A stretch of DNA of 64,000 nucleotides, from the NCBI GenBank assembly GCA_947627695.1, contig CANQXF010000001.1, forward strand, positions 183,570 to 247,569, written 5' to 3'. The stretch comes from an uncultured Ruminiclostridium sp. GTDB lineage: Bacteria > Bacillota > Clostridia > Oscillospirales > Ruminococcaceae. The notes under the pieces were generated by a model, which saw nothing but the letters and a program-made list of their open reading frames with translations, searched no databases and was not told the origin of the DNA. Both the position numbers and the translations under genes were made by a program. How positions within the stretch are numbered: the stretch's first letter is position 1; each line of letters starts with the position of its first letter. Below are positions 1 to 9,216 of this stretch, piece after piece.

Positions 1-746
1 CCCATACGGTCGTAGACCTTTTCAGGATTCCATATCTCAAGCTCAACTACCATATCTATCTTTTCGCTGACCTTGACTGCTCCTATACCGAAAAGCTGGC
101 GGGCATTCACTATCCCTATTCCTCTGAGCTCAAGGAAGTGGCGGATATTGTCGGGAGAGCTGCCTACAAGGGTTATGTTGGAAGTACGGCGTATCTCAAC
201 GGCGTCGTCGGCTACAAGGCGGTGTCCACGTTTTACAAGCTCGATAGCAGTTTCGCTTTTTCCCACGCCGCTGTCGCCGAGGATAAGAACGCCTTCACCG
301 TATATCTCGATAAGAACGCCGTGACGTGTTATTCTCGGGGCAAGGCGCAGGTTAAGAAAGGCAATGAGCGCCGCCATAAATTCGGACGTGCTGGCTTTAC
401 TGCGGAGGACAGGCACTTCGTTTTCCTTTGCAAGCTGTTCGATTTCGGGGAAAAGGTCAAGATTTCTGGTGACAATTACAGCGGGGGGCTTCTGAGAAAA
501 CAAATTTGCAAAAGCGGAAATGCGAAGATCCTCGCTGAGCTGTTCCATATAGGCAAATTCAGCTTTTCCGATTATTTGTATGCGGGTGCTGTCAAAGTAT
601 TCATAAAAGCCTGTGAGCTGAAGTCCCGGGCGGTTCACGTCATTGTTCTTTATTTTTATCTCATTGGGATTTCCCGGACAGTATACTACTTCAAGGGAAT
701 ATTCCTCGATGATGTCTTTAAGCAGTACAAAATATTCTTTCTTCAT
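1..746 (-). CDS. hprK: HPr kinase/phosphorylase, 3'-truncated by window edge
   Basis: This is the first 248 codons of the bifunctional kinase/phosphorylase that modifies Ser46 of HPr and controls carbon catabolite repression in Firmicutes. The N-terminal domain is followed by a P-loop GDSGVGKSE near residue 155 and by the family signature region RGIGIVNARQLFG near residue 215, so the call is firm. The C-terminus lies left of position 1. The ATG at 746 follows GAAAGGAAAAAAT, a good ribosome site. It sits 76 bases downstream of the adenosylhomocysteinase stop and has its own consensus promoter in that gap, so it may be transcribed both from the long upstream array and independently. Confidence 0.95.
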   Translation of the reverse strand, partial: MKKEYFVLLKDIIEEYSLEVVYCPGNPNEIKIKNNDVNRPGLQLTGFYEYFDSTRIQIIGKAEFAYMEQLSEDLRISAFANLFSQKPPAVIVTRNLDLFPEIEQLAKENEVPVLRSKASTSEFMAALIAFLNLRLAPRITRHGVLIEIYGEGVLILGDSGVGKSETAIELVKRGHRLVADDAVEIRRTSNITLVGSSPDNIRHFLELRGIGIVNARQLFGIGAVKVSEKIDMVVELEIWNPEKVYDRM

Positions 747-787
747 ATTTTTTCCTTTCGGAGAATTTTGATTTATGTTCCCGTAAC

Positions 788-816
788 ATTATACTATATA
801 AGCAAGTATTTTGCAA
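788..816 (-). promoter_or_regulatory. Predicted sigma-A promoter of hprK
   Basis: On the minus strand TTGCAA (811-816), a 17-base spacer and TATAAT (788-793) precede hprK by about 40 bases. It lies in the short gap after the adenosylhomocysteinase gene. Pattern match only. Confidence 0.6.
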
Positions 817-822
817 GCAAAA

Positions 823-2067
823 TCATTCGGTGCTGTTAAGATATTCACGCTGAGCAGGGGTAAGCTCGTCTATTTCCATATTCCAGAATTTCAGCTTTCT
901 GCGGGCGACTTCCCTGTCTATCTCGGGTGGAACGTTGATTATCATTTCATTAAGAGAATCCTTGTGCTGAACAAGATAAAGAGAGGATAAAAGCTGTATC
1001 GCAAAGCTCATATCCATTATTTCTGCGGGGTGACCGTCCCCTGCCGCAAGATTCACCAATCTGCCCTCGGCTATCACATTTATGCGCTTGCCGTTGTCAA
1101 GAGTGTAGCAGGTTATGTTATTGCGGGCGAGGTGGCTTTCCACAGCTATCTTTTTAAGACCTGCCACATCTACCTCAACATCAAAATGTCCTGCGTTGCA
1201 GCATATCGCTCCGTCCTTCATAACGCGGAAGCTGTCCTCGCAGATCACGTCACGGCAGCCTGTTACGGTTATGAAAAAGTCGCCGATCTTTGCGGCTTCA
1301 GTCATTTTCATCACCTTGAAGCCGTCCATTACAGCTTCCATTGCTTTTATGGGATCCACCTCGGTGATTATGACTGAGGCGCCCAAGCCCTTTGCCCGCA
1401 TAGCAACACCCTTGCCGCACCAGCCATAGCCTGCGACAACTACGTTCTTTCCTGCAACTATAAGGTTTGTGGTCCTGTTTATCCCGTCCCAGACGGACTG
1501 TCCTGTGCCGTAACGGTTGTCGAACAAATGCTTGCAGTCGGCGTCGTTTACAAGCATCATCGGGAATTTCAGCTTTCCTGCCTCGTTCATAGCGCGAAGG
1601 CGGTGTATTCCCGTGGTGGTTTCCTCACAGCCTCCGATAACATTTCCGATAAACTGAGGATATTCGCTGTGGATAAGGTGAACAAGGTCGCCGCCGTCGT
1701 CAATTATTATATTAGGGGCGGCTTTTATAACTTCGGATATGTGGCGGTGATATTCCTCCTCGGTGGCGTTGTACCAAGCAAAAACGTTAAGTCCGCCGTG
1801 TACAAGTGCCGCCGCAACGTCGTCCTGCGTTGAAAGAGGGTTGCTGCCTGTGACGAACATTTCTGCTCCTCCTGCGGCAAAAACCTTGCAAAGATACGCG
1901 GTTTTTGCCTCAAGATGTACGGATAAGGCCACTTTTATCCCAGTGAAGGGCTTTGAAACGGAAAATTCCTCCTCAATACTCCTGAGTAGGGGCATATTGT
2001 TCTTTACCCATTCAATTTTACGTTTGCCGCTTTCCCATAAATTTATATCTCTTATTTCGCTTTGCAT
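823..2067 (-). CDS. ahcY: Adenosylhomocysteinase (S-adenosylhomocysteine hydrolase)
   Basis: The 414-residue protein reversibly splits S-adenosylhomocysteine into adenosine and homocysteine, removing the inhibitory product of methyltransferases. Seen in the sequence: the substrate-binding N-terminal half with DDGGDLVH, the CEETTTG motif, an NAD-binding glycine motif VAGYGWCGKG near residue 212, and the C-terminal GHPAEIMDMSFA motif. The length matches the short bacterial/archaeal form rather than the longer eukaryotic one. ATG 2067 has AAAGGA about 8 bases upstream, and the gene begins 14 bases after recN, which suggests one transcript. It is the cytosolic S-adenosylmethionine recycling enzyme; the call is secure. 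Confidence 0.95.
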   Translation of the reverse strand: MQSEIRDINLWESGKRKIEWVKNNMPLLRSIEEEFSVSKPFTGIKVALSVHLEAKTAYLCKVFAAGGAEMFVTGSNPLSTQDDVAAALVHGGLNVFAWYNATEEEYHRHISEVIKAAPNIIIDDGGDLVHLIHSEYPQFIGNVIGGCEETTTGIHRLRAMNEAGKLKFPMMLVNDADCKHLFDNRYGTGQSVWDGINRTTNLIVAGKNVVVAGYGWCGKGVAMRAKGLGASVIITEVDPIKAMEAVMDGFKVMKMTEAAKIGDFFITVTGCRDVICEDSFRVMKDGAICCNAGHFDVEVDVAGLKKIAVESHLARNNITCYTLDNGKRINVIAEGRLVNLAAGDGHPAEIMDMSFAIQLLSSLYLVQHKDSLNEMIINVPPEIDREVARRKLKFWNMEIDELTPAQREYLNSTE

Positions 2068-2081
2068 TGTGAATATTCCTT

Positions 2082-3749
2082 TCAGATCGTATCAGCTTTG
2101 CGGTTCAGAAGTTCCTCGGCGCTTTGCATAGCCGCCTCGCTGTCGGGGTCGCCTGAAATGATACGGGCAAGCTCGTGCTTCCTTTCCTCGTAATCAAGGC
2201 TTTTGACTCCTGTGTATGTTCTTTTGTCATCGCTTCTTTTCTCAATTAGCAGATGCCTGTCAGCATTTGCCGCTATCTGCGCCAGGTGAGTGACGCAGAG
2301 GACCTGACGCTTCTGCGCTATCTCGGACAGCTTTATCCCCACTTTTCTAGCGGCACGACCGCTAATTCCCGTATCTATCTCGTCAAATATCATTGTGGGA
2401 ATGTCGTCTGCGGAAGCAAGGACGTTTTTTATCGCAAGCATTATGCGGGAAAGCTCGCCGCCTGATGCTATCTTGTGCATTGGTCTGGGCTCCTCGCCCT
2501 TATTGACGGAGATGAGCATTTCCACACTATCCATACCTGTCGCGGTTATCTTATCACGCTGAAAGTCGAATACAAACTTTACGTTGGGCATATCCAGAAA
2601 TTCAAGCTCTTTTGTTATCTCACCCACCAGTTTTTCAGCGTATTGTTTTCGTGTATCGCTTATTTCCTGCGCTTTTTCCTTTACCTCTTCTGCAAGCTGT
2701 CTGCGGCGCTCGGTAAGCTGTTCGAGAATGTCGTCGCTGTTTTTCAGATCGTTAAGTTCCCTTTTCCAGTCTTCAAGCTCCTGCAAAAGCATATCGGAGT
2801 CCATTCCGTAACGGCGCTTTAACATAAGGATATCGCTTTTTCTCGCTTCGAGCTGAGAAAGGCTTTCCGCTGAATATCCGTCGCCTAACTGCTTTGCTAT
2901 TTCGCTGCCTATGTCCTCAAGGTCAATAAGTATTTCCGAAAGGCGTTCGGAAAGCTCACCTGTGTCCTTGGCAACGGAGGAGATACCCTCCAGCTTTAAA
3001 GCGGCGTTTCTTATAAGGCTGATTGCGTTTTCATTGTCGTCAAAGCCGCTTATGCTGTTGTAGGCGGAGGAAAGCGAGGTCTGTATATGCTCGGAATTGC
3101 GGGCGGCTTCAAGGCGGCGGGTGATGTCGTCCTCTTCGTTGGGTTGTAGATCGAATTTTGAGACGTCCTCTATCCGTTCGGTCAGCTCTGAAATGCGCTT
3201 TTCCTTTTCCGCTGCCTGAAGCTGAAGATTTTTCACCGTCCTGCTGAGCTGTGAAAATTCGTGGAACAGGCTGCGGTAATCGTTCAGCCTATCCTCAAGT
3301 CCTGCATATGAATCGAGTATACGGCGCTGATTTTCAGTGCTCATTAAAATTGCGGTGTCGTGCTGTCCGTGTATGTCTATAAGTCCCGACGCAATTTCCT
3401 TTAAAACGGCGGCGGTGGCAATCCTGCCGTTTATGCGGGCGGAGCTTTTTCCGTCGGCGGAAATTTCACGCTGCAAAAGCAATTCGCCGTCGCAGGCAAA
3501 GCCGTTGTCCTCCAGCTTTTTTGATACTGCTTCGGGGATTTCGTCAAAAAGGGCGGTTATCACCGCTTTGCTCTCTCCTGTGCGGACTATGCTCCTGTCG
3601 GTCCTTCCGCCTAAAACGGCGTTTATGCCGCCGACAAGAATACTTTTTCCCGCACCCGTTTCGCCTGAAAAGACGTTAAATTTATCGCAGAAGGAAATAG
3701 TCGCTTTTTCTATAACGGCAAGATTTTCGATATCAAGTTCTTTAAGCAA
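2082..3749 (-). CDS. recN: DNA repair protein RecN
   Basis: A 555-residue SMC-like ATPase of double-strand break repair. The N-terminal Walker A GETGAGKS is near residue 30. The middle is a long charged coiled coil (about residues 150-370). The C-terminal half has the ABC-type signature ASGGELSRIMLAIK and Walker B MIFDEIDTGISG, followed by VLCVTHLAQIAA, all typical of RecN. The start is TTG at 3749 (no ATG at the family's N-terminus), with AAGGAG about 10 bases upstream. It lies between argR and adenosylhomocysteinase; argR-recN adjacency is common in Firmicutes. Confidence 0.95.
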   Translation of the reverse strand: MLKELDIENLAVIEKATISFCDKFNVFSGETGAGKSILVGGINAVLGGRTDRSIVRTGESKAVITALFDEIPEAVSKKLEDNGFACDGELLLQREISADGKSSARINGRIATAAVLKEIASGLIDIHGQHDTAILMSTENQRRILDSYAGLEDRLNDYRSLFHEFSQLSRTVKNLQLQAAEKEKRISELTERIEDVSKFDLQPNEEDDITRRLEAARNSEHIQTSLSSAYNSISGFDDNENAISLIRNAALKLEGISSVAKDTGELSERLSEILIDLEDIGSEIAKQLGDGYSAESLSQLEARKSDILMLKRRYGMDSDMLLQELEDWKRELNDLKNSDDILEQLTERRRQLAEEVKEKAQEISDTRKQYAEKLVGEITKELEFLDMPNVKFVFDFQRDKITATGMDSVEMLISVNKGEEPRPMHKIASGGELSRIMLAIKNVLASADDIPTMIFDEIDTGISGRAARKVGIKLSEIAQKRQVLCVTHLAQIAANADRHLLIEKRSDDKRTYTGVKSLDYEERKHELARIISGDPDSEAAMQSAEELLNRKADTI

Positions 3750-3780
3750 GCTATTTCAACTCCTTTCGGCAAAAATAAAT

Positions 3781-4215
3781 TCAAAACATCTTTTTCAGCT
3801 TTTCACAGAGAATTTTTGCGTCGTTTTCAGTCCTCACAAGGATAAAGACCGTATCGTCGCCCGCTATCGTTCCCACGACGTAATCGGGATTCATAATATC
3901 AAAGGCGGCACAGGCGGCGTTTGCAAGTCCTGAATGGCATTTTATGCAAACAATGTTCATAGCGTGATCTACGCTGATTATTGCCTGCTGGAATATGGTG
4001 TCAAAATTCTTTTTATTTTGCGTTGCCTGTGAATAACAGTTTATGCCGTCGGCGTTTATTCCCTTTTCGATATTGAGCTCGCTCATATCTCTGGAAACGG
4101 TCGCCTGCGTCACCTTATAGCCGCGCTTGGCAAGAGCCTCTATCAGCATTTCCTGATTTTCGATAGGGCGTTCCTTTATCAAGGAAAGAATTTCAGCCTG
4201 TCTTTTTTTCTTCAT
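3781..4215 (-). CDS. argR: Arginine repressor ArgR
   Basis: A 144-residue transcription factor that senses L-arginine and controls arginine biosynthesis and catabolism. The N-terminal winged helix (about residues 1-70) contains the recognition-helix region VTQATVSRDMSELNI. The C-terminal hexamerisation and arginine-binding domain has the GTIAGDDTVFILV segment with the conserved GDDT residues. It lies between nadK and recN, 13 bases downstream of nadK, in the usual Firmicutes order, far from its probable targets, the arg genes at 21.7-30.8 kb in this same window. The length is normal for the family. Confidence 0.95.
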   Translation of the reverse strand: MKKKRQAEILSLIKERPIENQEMLIEALAKRGYKVTQATVSRDMSELNIEKGINADGINCYSQATQNKKNFDTIFQQAIISVDHAMNIVCIKCHSGLANAACAAFDIMNPDYVVGTIAGDDTVFILVRTENDAKILCEKLKKMF

Positions 4216-4228
4216 AATAAAATTTCCG

Positions 4229-5092
4229 TTACTTTATGGGCGTCATCAGCTTGTTGTGTACTGAACCGTAAAAGCTGTTGCCGTCTATATCTATCAGTTT
4301 CAATCTCAATTTTGAGCGTTTGACCGTTATGGTGTCCTCGGGGAACATTTCAGTTGAGTCGCCGCCGTCCACCGATATGAATACGCTGCTGTTTTCATAC
4401 GCAACGTAATGTGCCTTTATAGGCAGTTCAGTGGAAAATATCATAGGTCTGCAAAAAAGAGTGTGAGGTGACAAAGCGGTGACCTCAAAGCAGGACATTT
4501 TCGGATCGATGATAGGCCCGCCTGCGGAAAGAGAGTAGGCGGTGGAGCCTGTAGGGGTGCTTATTATAAGTCCGTCGGCGCGGATCCTTGTCACTTCTGT
4601 GTTACCGCAGGAAACAACATATTCGGGCAGCTTTGACCTGACGCCTTTAAAAAGGACAACGTCGTTTAGAGCGAGAAAGCGTTTTGTTTCGCCGTTGGAG
4701 TTCAAAATGACGTTTATCATCATTCGGGAGCTTATCTTGTATTTTCCCTTGGAGAGATTTTTCAGCTTTGATATATCGTTCTTTTCAAGAGTTGCCATAA
4801 AGCCGAGACGCCCTGTGTTTATTCCCAGCAAGGGCTTGTCCGCTGACGCAGCCTTTTTCCCCCAGCGGAGAATAGTTCCGTCACCGCCTATGGTGAGGAA
4901 CAGATCGCAGTCAGCGGCGTTTTGCTCAGCTGTTCCGAAGGATATGCCGCTTATGTTCATACTTTTGCATATATTTGAAAATCTGCTTTCAGCCAAAGGG
5001 GTCATTCCGCCCGCTTTAAGGGCGGAAATTACCTGTGAAAAGACCTCCGCAGTCTTTTCCTTATTCAGATTTGCGCAGATAAAAACCTTCAT
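4229..5092 (-). CDS. nadK: NAD kinase
   Basis: A 287-residue cytosolic enzyme that phosphorylates NAD at the 2'-hydroxyl to make NADP. The sequence contains the GGDGTILR motif (about residue 69), the LGINTGRLGF segment, and the conserved PTGSTAYSLSAGGPI block (about residue 180). The start ATG at 5092 lies directly after tlyA (8 bases gap), and the gene is followed by argR 13 bases later. The dxs-tlyA-nadK-argR-recN order seen here is a well-known Firmicutes arrangement. Confidence 0.95.
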   Translation of the reverse strand: MKVFICANLNKEKTAEVFSQVISALKAGGMTPLAESRFSNICKSMNISGISFGTAEQNAADCDLFLTIGGDGTILRWGKKAASADKPLLGINTGRLGFMATLEKNDISKLKNLSKGKYKISSRMMINVILNSNGETKRFLALNDVVLFKGVRSKLPEYVVSCGNTEVTRIRADGLIISTPTGSTAYSLSAGGPIIDPKMSCFEVTALSPHTLFCRPMIFSTELPIKAHYVAYENSSVFISVDGGDSTEMFPEDTITVKRSKLRLKLIDIDGNSFYGSVHNKLMTPIK

Positions 5093-5100
5093 AATTCACC

Positions 5101-5823
5101 TCAAAGCGAAAGATACATTAAATATTCGATATTTCCGTCGCCGCCTGTTATGGGGGACTGAATAAGCCCGTTCACCGAAAAGCCTGTTTGCTCTGCAAAC
5201 TGTTTTATTTCCTCAACTGCGGCGTTTCTCAGCTTTTCGTCCTTGACTATACCGTGTTTACCAAGCCCGCTTTTTCCCACTTCAAACTGGGGCTTTATCA
5301 ATACGACGGCTGTCCCTGTCGATTTCATAAGATTTTTTATATATGGCTGAACAAGGCGAAGAGAGATAAAGGAGAGATCAACGCTGATAAAATCCGCTTT
5401 TTCGGGTATCTTTTCGGCGGCTTTTCTGATGTCGGTGTTTTCAAGAGAAATAACTCGTTCATCATTTTTCAGCGTTTCGTCAAGCTGGGCAGTTCCAACA
5501 TCTACGGCGTAAACCCGCTTAGCGCCGTTTTGGAGCATACAGTCGGTAAATCCTCCTGTTGACGCACCTGCGTCAATGCAGACAAGGTCGTTCAGAGAAA
5601 TTTTAAATTCTTCCAAAGCCTTTTCCAACTTAAGTCCGCCCCTGCCCACATATCTGGGGAGCTCGCCTGTCAGGATTATCTCATCGTCGGGAGATACTTC
5701 GTATGAGGGCTTGGAAATTATCTTGCCGTTTACGCTGACGGCGTTGTCTTTGATCAGCTTCTGGGCGGTATTGCGGCTTTTTACCAGCATACGCGCGGTC
5801 AGTTCAATGTCAAGTCTGTTCAA
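5101..5823 (-). CDS. tlyA: TlyA-family 2'-O-ribose rRNA methyltransferase / hemolysin A homologue
   Basis: The 240-residue protein has an N-terminal S4 RNA-binding domain (about residues 1-60; RLDIELTARMLVKSRNTAQ) followed by an FtsJ-like Rossmann methyltransferase domain with DAGASTGGFTDC and later FISVDLSFISLR. Family members methylate 16S and/or 23S rRNA; Firmicute homologues are often annotated as hemolysin A, which is probably misleading. The start overlaps the end of dxs by 14 bases, so translation is probably coupled. The exact rRNA target cannot be read from the sequence. Confidence 0.9.
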   Translation of the reverse strand: MNRLDIELTARMLVKSRNTAQKLIKDNAVSVNGKIISKPSYEVSPDDEIILTGELPRYVGRGGLKLEKALEEFKISLNDLVCIDAGASTGGFTDCMLQNGAKRVYAVDVGTAQLDETLKNDERVISLENTDIRKAAEKIPEKADFISVDLSFISLRLVQPYIKNLMKSTGTAVVLIKPQFEVGKSGLGKHGIVKDEKLRNAAVEEIKQFAEQTGFSVNGLIQSPITGGDGNIEYLMYLSL

Positions 5824-7633
5824 GAGTTTCTCCGATTATTTTTATCATTCCGTCGGTATCGAGAAAATACCGTGCAAGCTGGCTGTCGGTATCGTCGTAT
5901 GAAACAAATTCTCCGTCTACGGCGCAAAGCCTGTATTTCCCGTTCCAGCCGTTTTTCATAAGCTCAAAAGCAAACTTTTCGCCTATACCGCCTGAGCTTA
6001 TCCCCTCTTCAAAGAAAAATATCTTTTGATATTTCAATGCGGTTTCTACTGCTTCTTCGGGAATAGGGTATATCCTTGTAAGAGCGAGAGTATCCGCATT
6101 TGTCTTTTCCGATGCGGCAACAGCGTTGTTAACTGTTCTTCCGTAGGTTACAACAAGAGCTTCTCCGCCTTTGGGATAAAAATGTATATCAGAATCATCA
6201 AAGTTATTTGAGGAGTGACAAGCAATACCCTTCGGATAGCGCACAACAGCTATTCCGTCACAATCATAAAACGCCTTATGCAGGCAGGAACAAAGATCTT
6301 TATCATTTGATGGAGAATATATGACGGTGTTTGGGATAGTTGTGAGCATAGCAATGTCAAAAAGTCCCTGATGAGTTTCGCCGTCCTCGCCCACCATTCC
6401 CGCTCGGTCAACAGCTAAAACGATATGCTCTTTTTCTATTGAAAGGTCATGAATTATCTGGTCGTAACAGCGCTGCAAAAAAGTTGAATAAACGCAGAAT
6501 ACAGGCAACATTCCCTGCGACGCAAGACCGCCCGCAAAGGTTACGGCGTGCTCCTCCGCAATTCCCACGTCAAAAAAGCGGGATCGAAACGCTTTTGCAA
6601 AATGCTGAAGTCCTGTGGCGTATTTCATAGCGGCAGTGACCGCACATATCCTGTCGTCCTGTCCTGCAAGCTCGCAGATATATTTTCCAGCCGTTTCGGA
6701 ATAGGTATCGTACTTTTCCGACGACATTATAAGTGGGCGCTTTGAAAGACCGTGATACTCGCCTGAATTTTGCTCTGCTGGAAGATAGCCTTTTCCCTTT
6801 TTTGTCTTTATATGTACTATGCAAGGCTCGTTGTACTGCTTTGCAACGTTCAGCACGTCTATCATATCTGCAAGGTTGTTGCCGTTTATAGGTCCGAGAT
6901 ATTTATAACCCAGATTTTCAAAAATATTGCTTTGGAATATGGCAAATTTTACAAGCTCCTTGGTTCCGCTTACGGATTTTGCAAGCTCTCTGCCTATCGC
7001 TGATTTTGACAAAGCGTCCTTTACACGCTTTTTAGTCTCATAATATTTGGTAGATGAACGCATTTGTGAAAGGTATGCCGCTATCGCTCCCGAATTTTTG
7101 GAAATCGACATTTCATTGTCGTTAAGTATGACTATGAAACGGCGCTTCAGCTTGCTGGCGTTGTTAAGTCCCTCATAAGCCTCTCCGCCTGTAAGTGCTC
7201 CGTCGCCGATAACAGATATAACTGTGTGGTCGTCGCCTTGAAGCTCCATAGCTCTGGCAATTCCCAATGCCGCTGAGATAGAGGTGCTGGCGTGTCCTGC
7301 AATAAATGCATCATGCTCAGACTCGTCAGGTCTGGGAAAGCCTGAAATTCCACCCTTTACCCTTAAACTGCGAAAATCTGTGTATCTGCCCGTAATAATT
7401 TTATGGACGTAAGCCTGATGTCCCACATCAAAAATTATTTTGTCGTCAGGGGTGTTGAAAACACTGTGAAGGGCAACACAAAGCTCCACCGTTCCGAGGC
7501 TTGACGCAAGGTGACCGCCTGTGCTTGAAACGACGTCGATTATATATGCCCTCAATTCAGAACAAAGCTGCTCCTTTTCGGCAAGTGACAGCTTTTTTAT
7601 CATTTCGGGAGATATATCAGGTGATAATATCAA
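5810..7633 (-). CDS. dxs: 1-deoxy-D-xylulose-5-phosphate synthase
   Basis: A 607-residue thiamine-diphosphate enzyme that condenses pyruvate and glyceraldehyde 3-phosphate in the first step of the MEP isoprenoid pathway. Visible motifs: GHASTSISAALG (about residue 110), the thiamine-diphosphate motif GDGALTGGEAYEGLNN (about 145-160), DVGIAEEHAVTFAGGLA and DRAGMVGEDGETHQG. The start is TTG at 7633 with AGGGGCG about 9 bases upstream; no ATG fits the conserved N-terminus. It lies close to ispA, the next isoprenoid gene in the array, separated only by the yuiD-like membrane protein. Confidence 0.95.
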   Translation of the reverse strand: MILSPDISPEMIKKLSLAEKEQLCSELRAYIIDVVSSTGGHLASSLGTVELCVALHSVFNTPDDKIIFDVGHQAYVHKIITGRYTDFRSLRVKGGISGFPRPDESEHDAFIAGHASTSISAALGIARAMELQGDDHTVISVIGDGALTGGEAYEGLNNASKLKRRFIVILNDNEMSISKNSGAIAAYLSQMRSSTKYYETKKRVKDALSKSAIGRELAKSVSGTKELVKFAIFQSNIFENLGYKYLGPINGNNLADMIDVLNVAKQYNEPCIVHIKTKKGKGYLPAEQNSGEYHGLSKRPLIMSSEKYDTYSETAGKYICELAGQDDRICAVTAAMKYATGLQHFAKAFRSRFFDVGIAEEHAVTFAGGLASQGMLPVFCVYSTFLQRCYDQIIHDLSIEKEHIVLAVDRAGMVGEDGETHQGLFDIAMLTTIPNTVIYSPSNDKDLCSCLHKAFYDCDGIAVVRYPKGIACHSSNNFDDSDIHFYPKGGEALVVTYGRTVNNAVAASEKTNADTLALTRIYPIPEEAVETALKYQKIFFFEEGISSGGIGEKFAFELMKNGWNGKYRLCAVDGEFVSYDDTDSQLARYFLDTDGMIKIIGETLEQT

Positions 7634-7662
7634 TACTTTTCGCCCCTAACATTAAACATTTA

Positions 7663-8151
7663 TCACATAAAATAATCTGTAGGAAAAATTATACCTATAA
7701 GTATGCCCAGCAGTGCGCCGAAAATAACCTCCAAAGGTGTATGTCCCAGAAATTCTTTCAGTTCTTTGGTGTCCTCAGGGTCATCGTCCACCTTTTCGTC
7801 AATATTATCCAGCATTTCCTCATCCAACTCGTCAACGATATGCCTTAAACGGTTTATCTGCTGTGCGTGCAATCCTGCGGCACGCCGAACGCCCATAGCA
7901 TCATACATCGTTATCATCGCAAGTATCGCAGCAAGTCCAAACGTCACAGAATTAAATCCGTCAAGACGGTAAACCGTGATAACAAGCGCACATACCGTTG
8001 AGGAATGTGACGAGGGCATTCCACCTGAACCAAACAATCGCTCAAGGTTGAACGTTTTGTACTTCACAGCGTATATCGCCGCCTTTATCAACTGAGCTAC
8101 TGCCCAGCTTATAACGGAGACGAGCAGCACTACATTTACATATTCCTTCAC
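7663..8151 (-). CDS. Divergent PAP2-family membrane protein (YuiD/DUF212-like)
   Basis: A 162-residue integral membrane protein with an N-terminal hydrophobic segment (VVLLVSVISWAVAQLIK), the motif RLFGSGGMPSSHS near residue 40 that is typical of divergent acid-phosphatase/PAP2 proteins, further membrane segments, and an acidic loop (DELDEEMLDNIDEKVDDD) before the last hydrophobic segment. The start is GTG at 8151 with AGGTG about 7 bases upstream, 10 bases after ispA. Its place between ispA and dxs suggests, by inference only, a role in prenyl-phosphate or undecaprenyl-phosphate metabolism. Confidence 0.85.
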   Translation of the reverse strand: MKEYVNVVLLVSVISWAVAQLIKAAIYAVKYKTFNLERLFGSGGMPSSHSSTVCALVITVYRLDGFNSVTFGLAAILAMITMYDAMGVRRAAGLHAQQINRLRHIVDELDEEMLDNIDEKVDDDPEDTKELKEFLGHTPLEVIFGALLGILIGIIFPTDYFM

Positions 8152-8161
8152 AAATTTTCAC

Positions 8162-9046
8162 CTACTTATTTCTGTTTAAAAGACTGAGCGTGAGCTGTCT
8201 GAGATAATCGCTTCCGTTAAATCTCTTCAATTGCTCAAGCGCCTCGTCTGTCAATCGCTTTGCGTCAAGGCGGGCTTGTTCAAGTCCCACCGTTTCGGCA
8301 TAGGTTCTTTTTCCCTGCCGTGCGTCACTGCCGACAGGCTTTCCCAGAACGCTTTCGTCGCCACATATATCAAGTATGTCGTCAACTATCTGGAAAGCAA
8401 GTCCTAATTTAAGAGCATACGTCTCTGCTATTTGAACTGTTTTTTCATCTGCTCCCGCAGAAAGGCAGCCCATTGCGGCAGCCGCCTGTAAAAGACGAGA
8501 GGTTTTAAGCTCGTACATTTTAAGTATCGCATCAGCGCTCATCGGCTCTGCAGAGGGAAAGGTGTCTATTTCCTGACCGCCTGTCATTCCCTCGTGCCCC
8601 GCGTATAATGCAAGAGTTCTTATCATCTTTACGGCATTTTCGGGAGAAACGCCGCATTTCACGCTGTCAGAAAGCAATACGAAAGGATAAATCTCCAGCG
8701 CGTCACCTGCAAGCAAGGCTGTCGCCTCGTCAAAGGCTTTGTGACAGCTAGGGCGTCCTCTGCGCATATCGTCGTCGTCCATACAGGGAAGATCGTCGTG
8801 TATCAGGGAAAATGCATGCATCATTTCAATAGCGCAGGCGGCGGGCATTGCCGCCTTTTCATTTCCACCGCACAGCAAGGCAAATTGCAGGGTAAGTATC
8901 GCCCTTATGCGCTTTCCGCCGCCGTTAAGGCTGTAATCCATAGCTTGTATCAGTCTGTCCTGCGGGCAGGAGGGTAGCTGCATATATTCCTTCAGCTTTT
9001 CATCAACAGCGTTTTTGTAGTACGATGTGGTTTCTTCAAAGGTCAT
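8162..9046 (-). CDS. ispA: Geranyl/farnesyl diphosphate synthase (polyprenyl synthetase)
   Basis: A 294-residue all-alpha prenyltransferase that adds isopentenyl diphosphate to allylic diphosphates. The first aspartate-rich motif lies in HDDLPCMDDDDMRRGRPSCH (about residues 78-97) and the second in FQIVDDILD (about 215); GGGKRIR binds diphosphate near residue 43. The two-residue spacing within the first motif fits the bacterial farnesyl synthase class. The ATG overlaps the TGA of xseB (ATGA), so the two are translationally coupled. Product chain length is inferred from family membership. Confidence 0.92.
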   Translation of the reverse strand: MTFEETTSYYKNAVDEKLKEYMQLPSCPQDRLIQAMDYSLNGGGKRIRAILTLQFALLCGGNEKAAMPAACAIEMMHAFSLIHDDLPCMDDDDMRRGRPSCHKAFDEATALLAGDALEIYPFVLLSDSVKCGVSPENAVKMIRTLALYAGHEGMTGGQEIDTFPSAEPMSADAILKMYELKTSRLLQAAAAMGCLSAGADEKTVQIAETYALKLGLAFQIVDDILDICGDESVLGKPVGSDARQGKRTYAETVGLEQARLDAKRLTDEALEQLKRFNGSDYLRQLTLSLLNRNK

Positions 9047-9216
9047 TCCCCTATTTTCTCCACTTCCAGCTTGGCCTCGTCAATACATTTGGTGCAGAAT
9101 TCTATCAGCTTTTTTGCCTCTGCATAAAGGTCAACGGCGTTTTTTAACGTAATTTCAGGGTCTTCCATCTGCGATGTTATTTCATTAAGGCGCTCAAGCG
9201 CCGATTCGTAAGTCAT
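9043..9216 (-). CDS. xseB: Exodeoxyribonuclease VII small subunit
   Basis: A 57-residue open reading frame between xseA and ispA. It encodes a short, charged, helical protein beginning MTYESALERLNEI and containing LEDP-like MEDPEITL and DLYAEAKKLIEFC, the usual pattern of the XseB family. The ATG at 9216 directly follows the xseA TAA stop, and its TGA overlaps the ispA start, so its position in the classic nusB-xseA-xseB-ispA order is exact. Several XseB chains bind one XseA to form the nuclease that degrades single-stranded DNA to oligonucleotides. Confidence 0.93.
   Translation of the reverse strand: MTYESALERLNEITSQMEDPEITLKNAVDLYAEAKKLIEFCTKCIDEAKLEVEKIGE

Noticed and set aside
138..839. 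233-codon plus-strand open frame at the left end
   Set aside because: It lies exactly opposite hprK, whose minus-strand product has the P-loop and family signature; the plus frame shows no motif or ribosome site.
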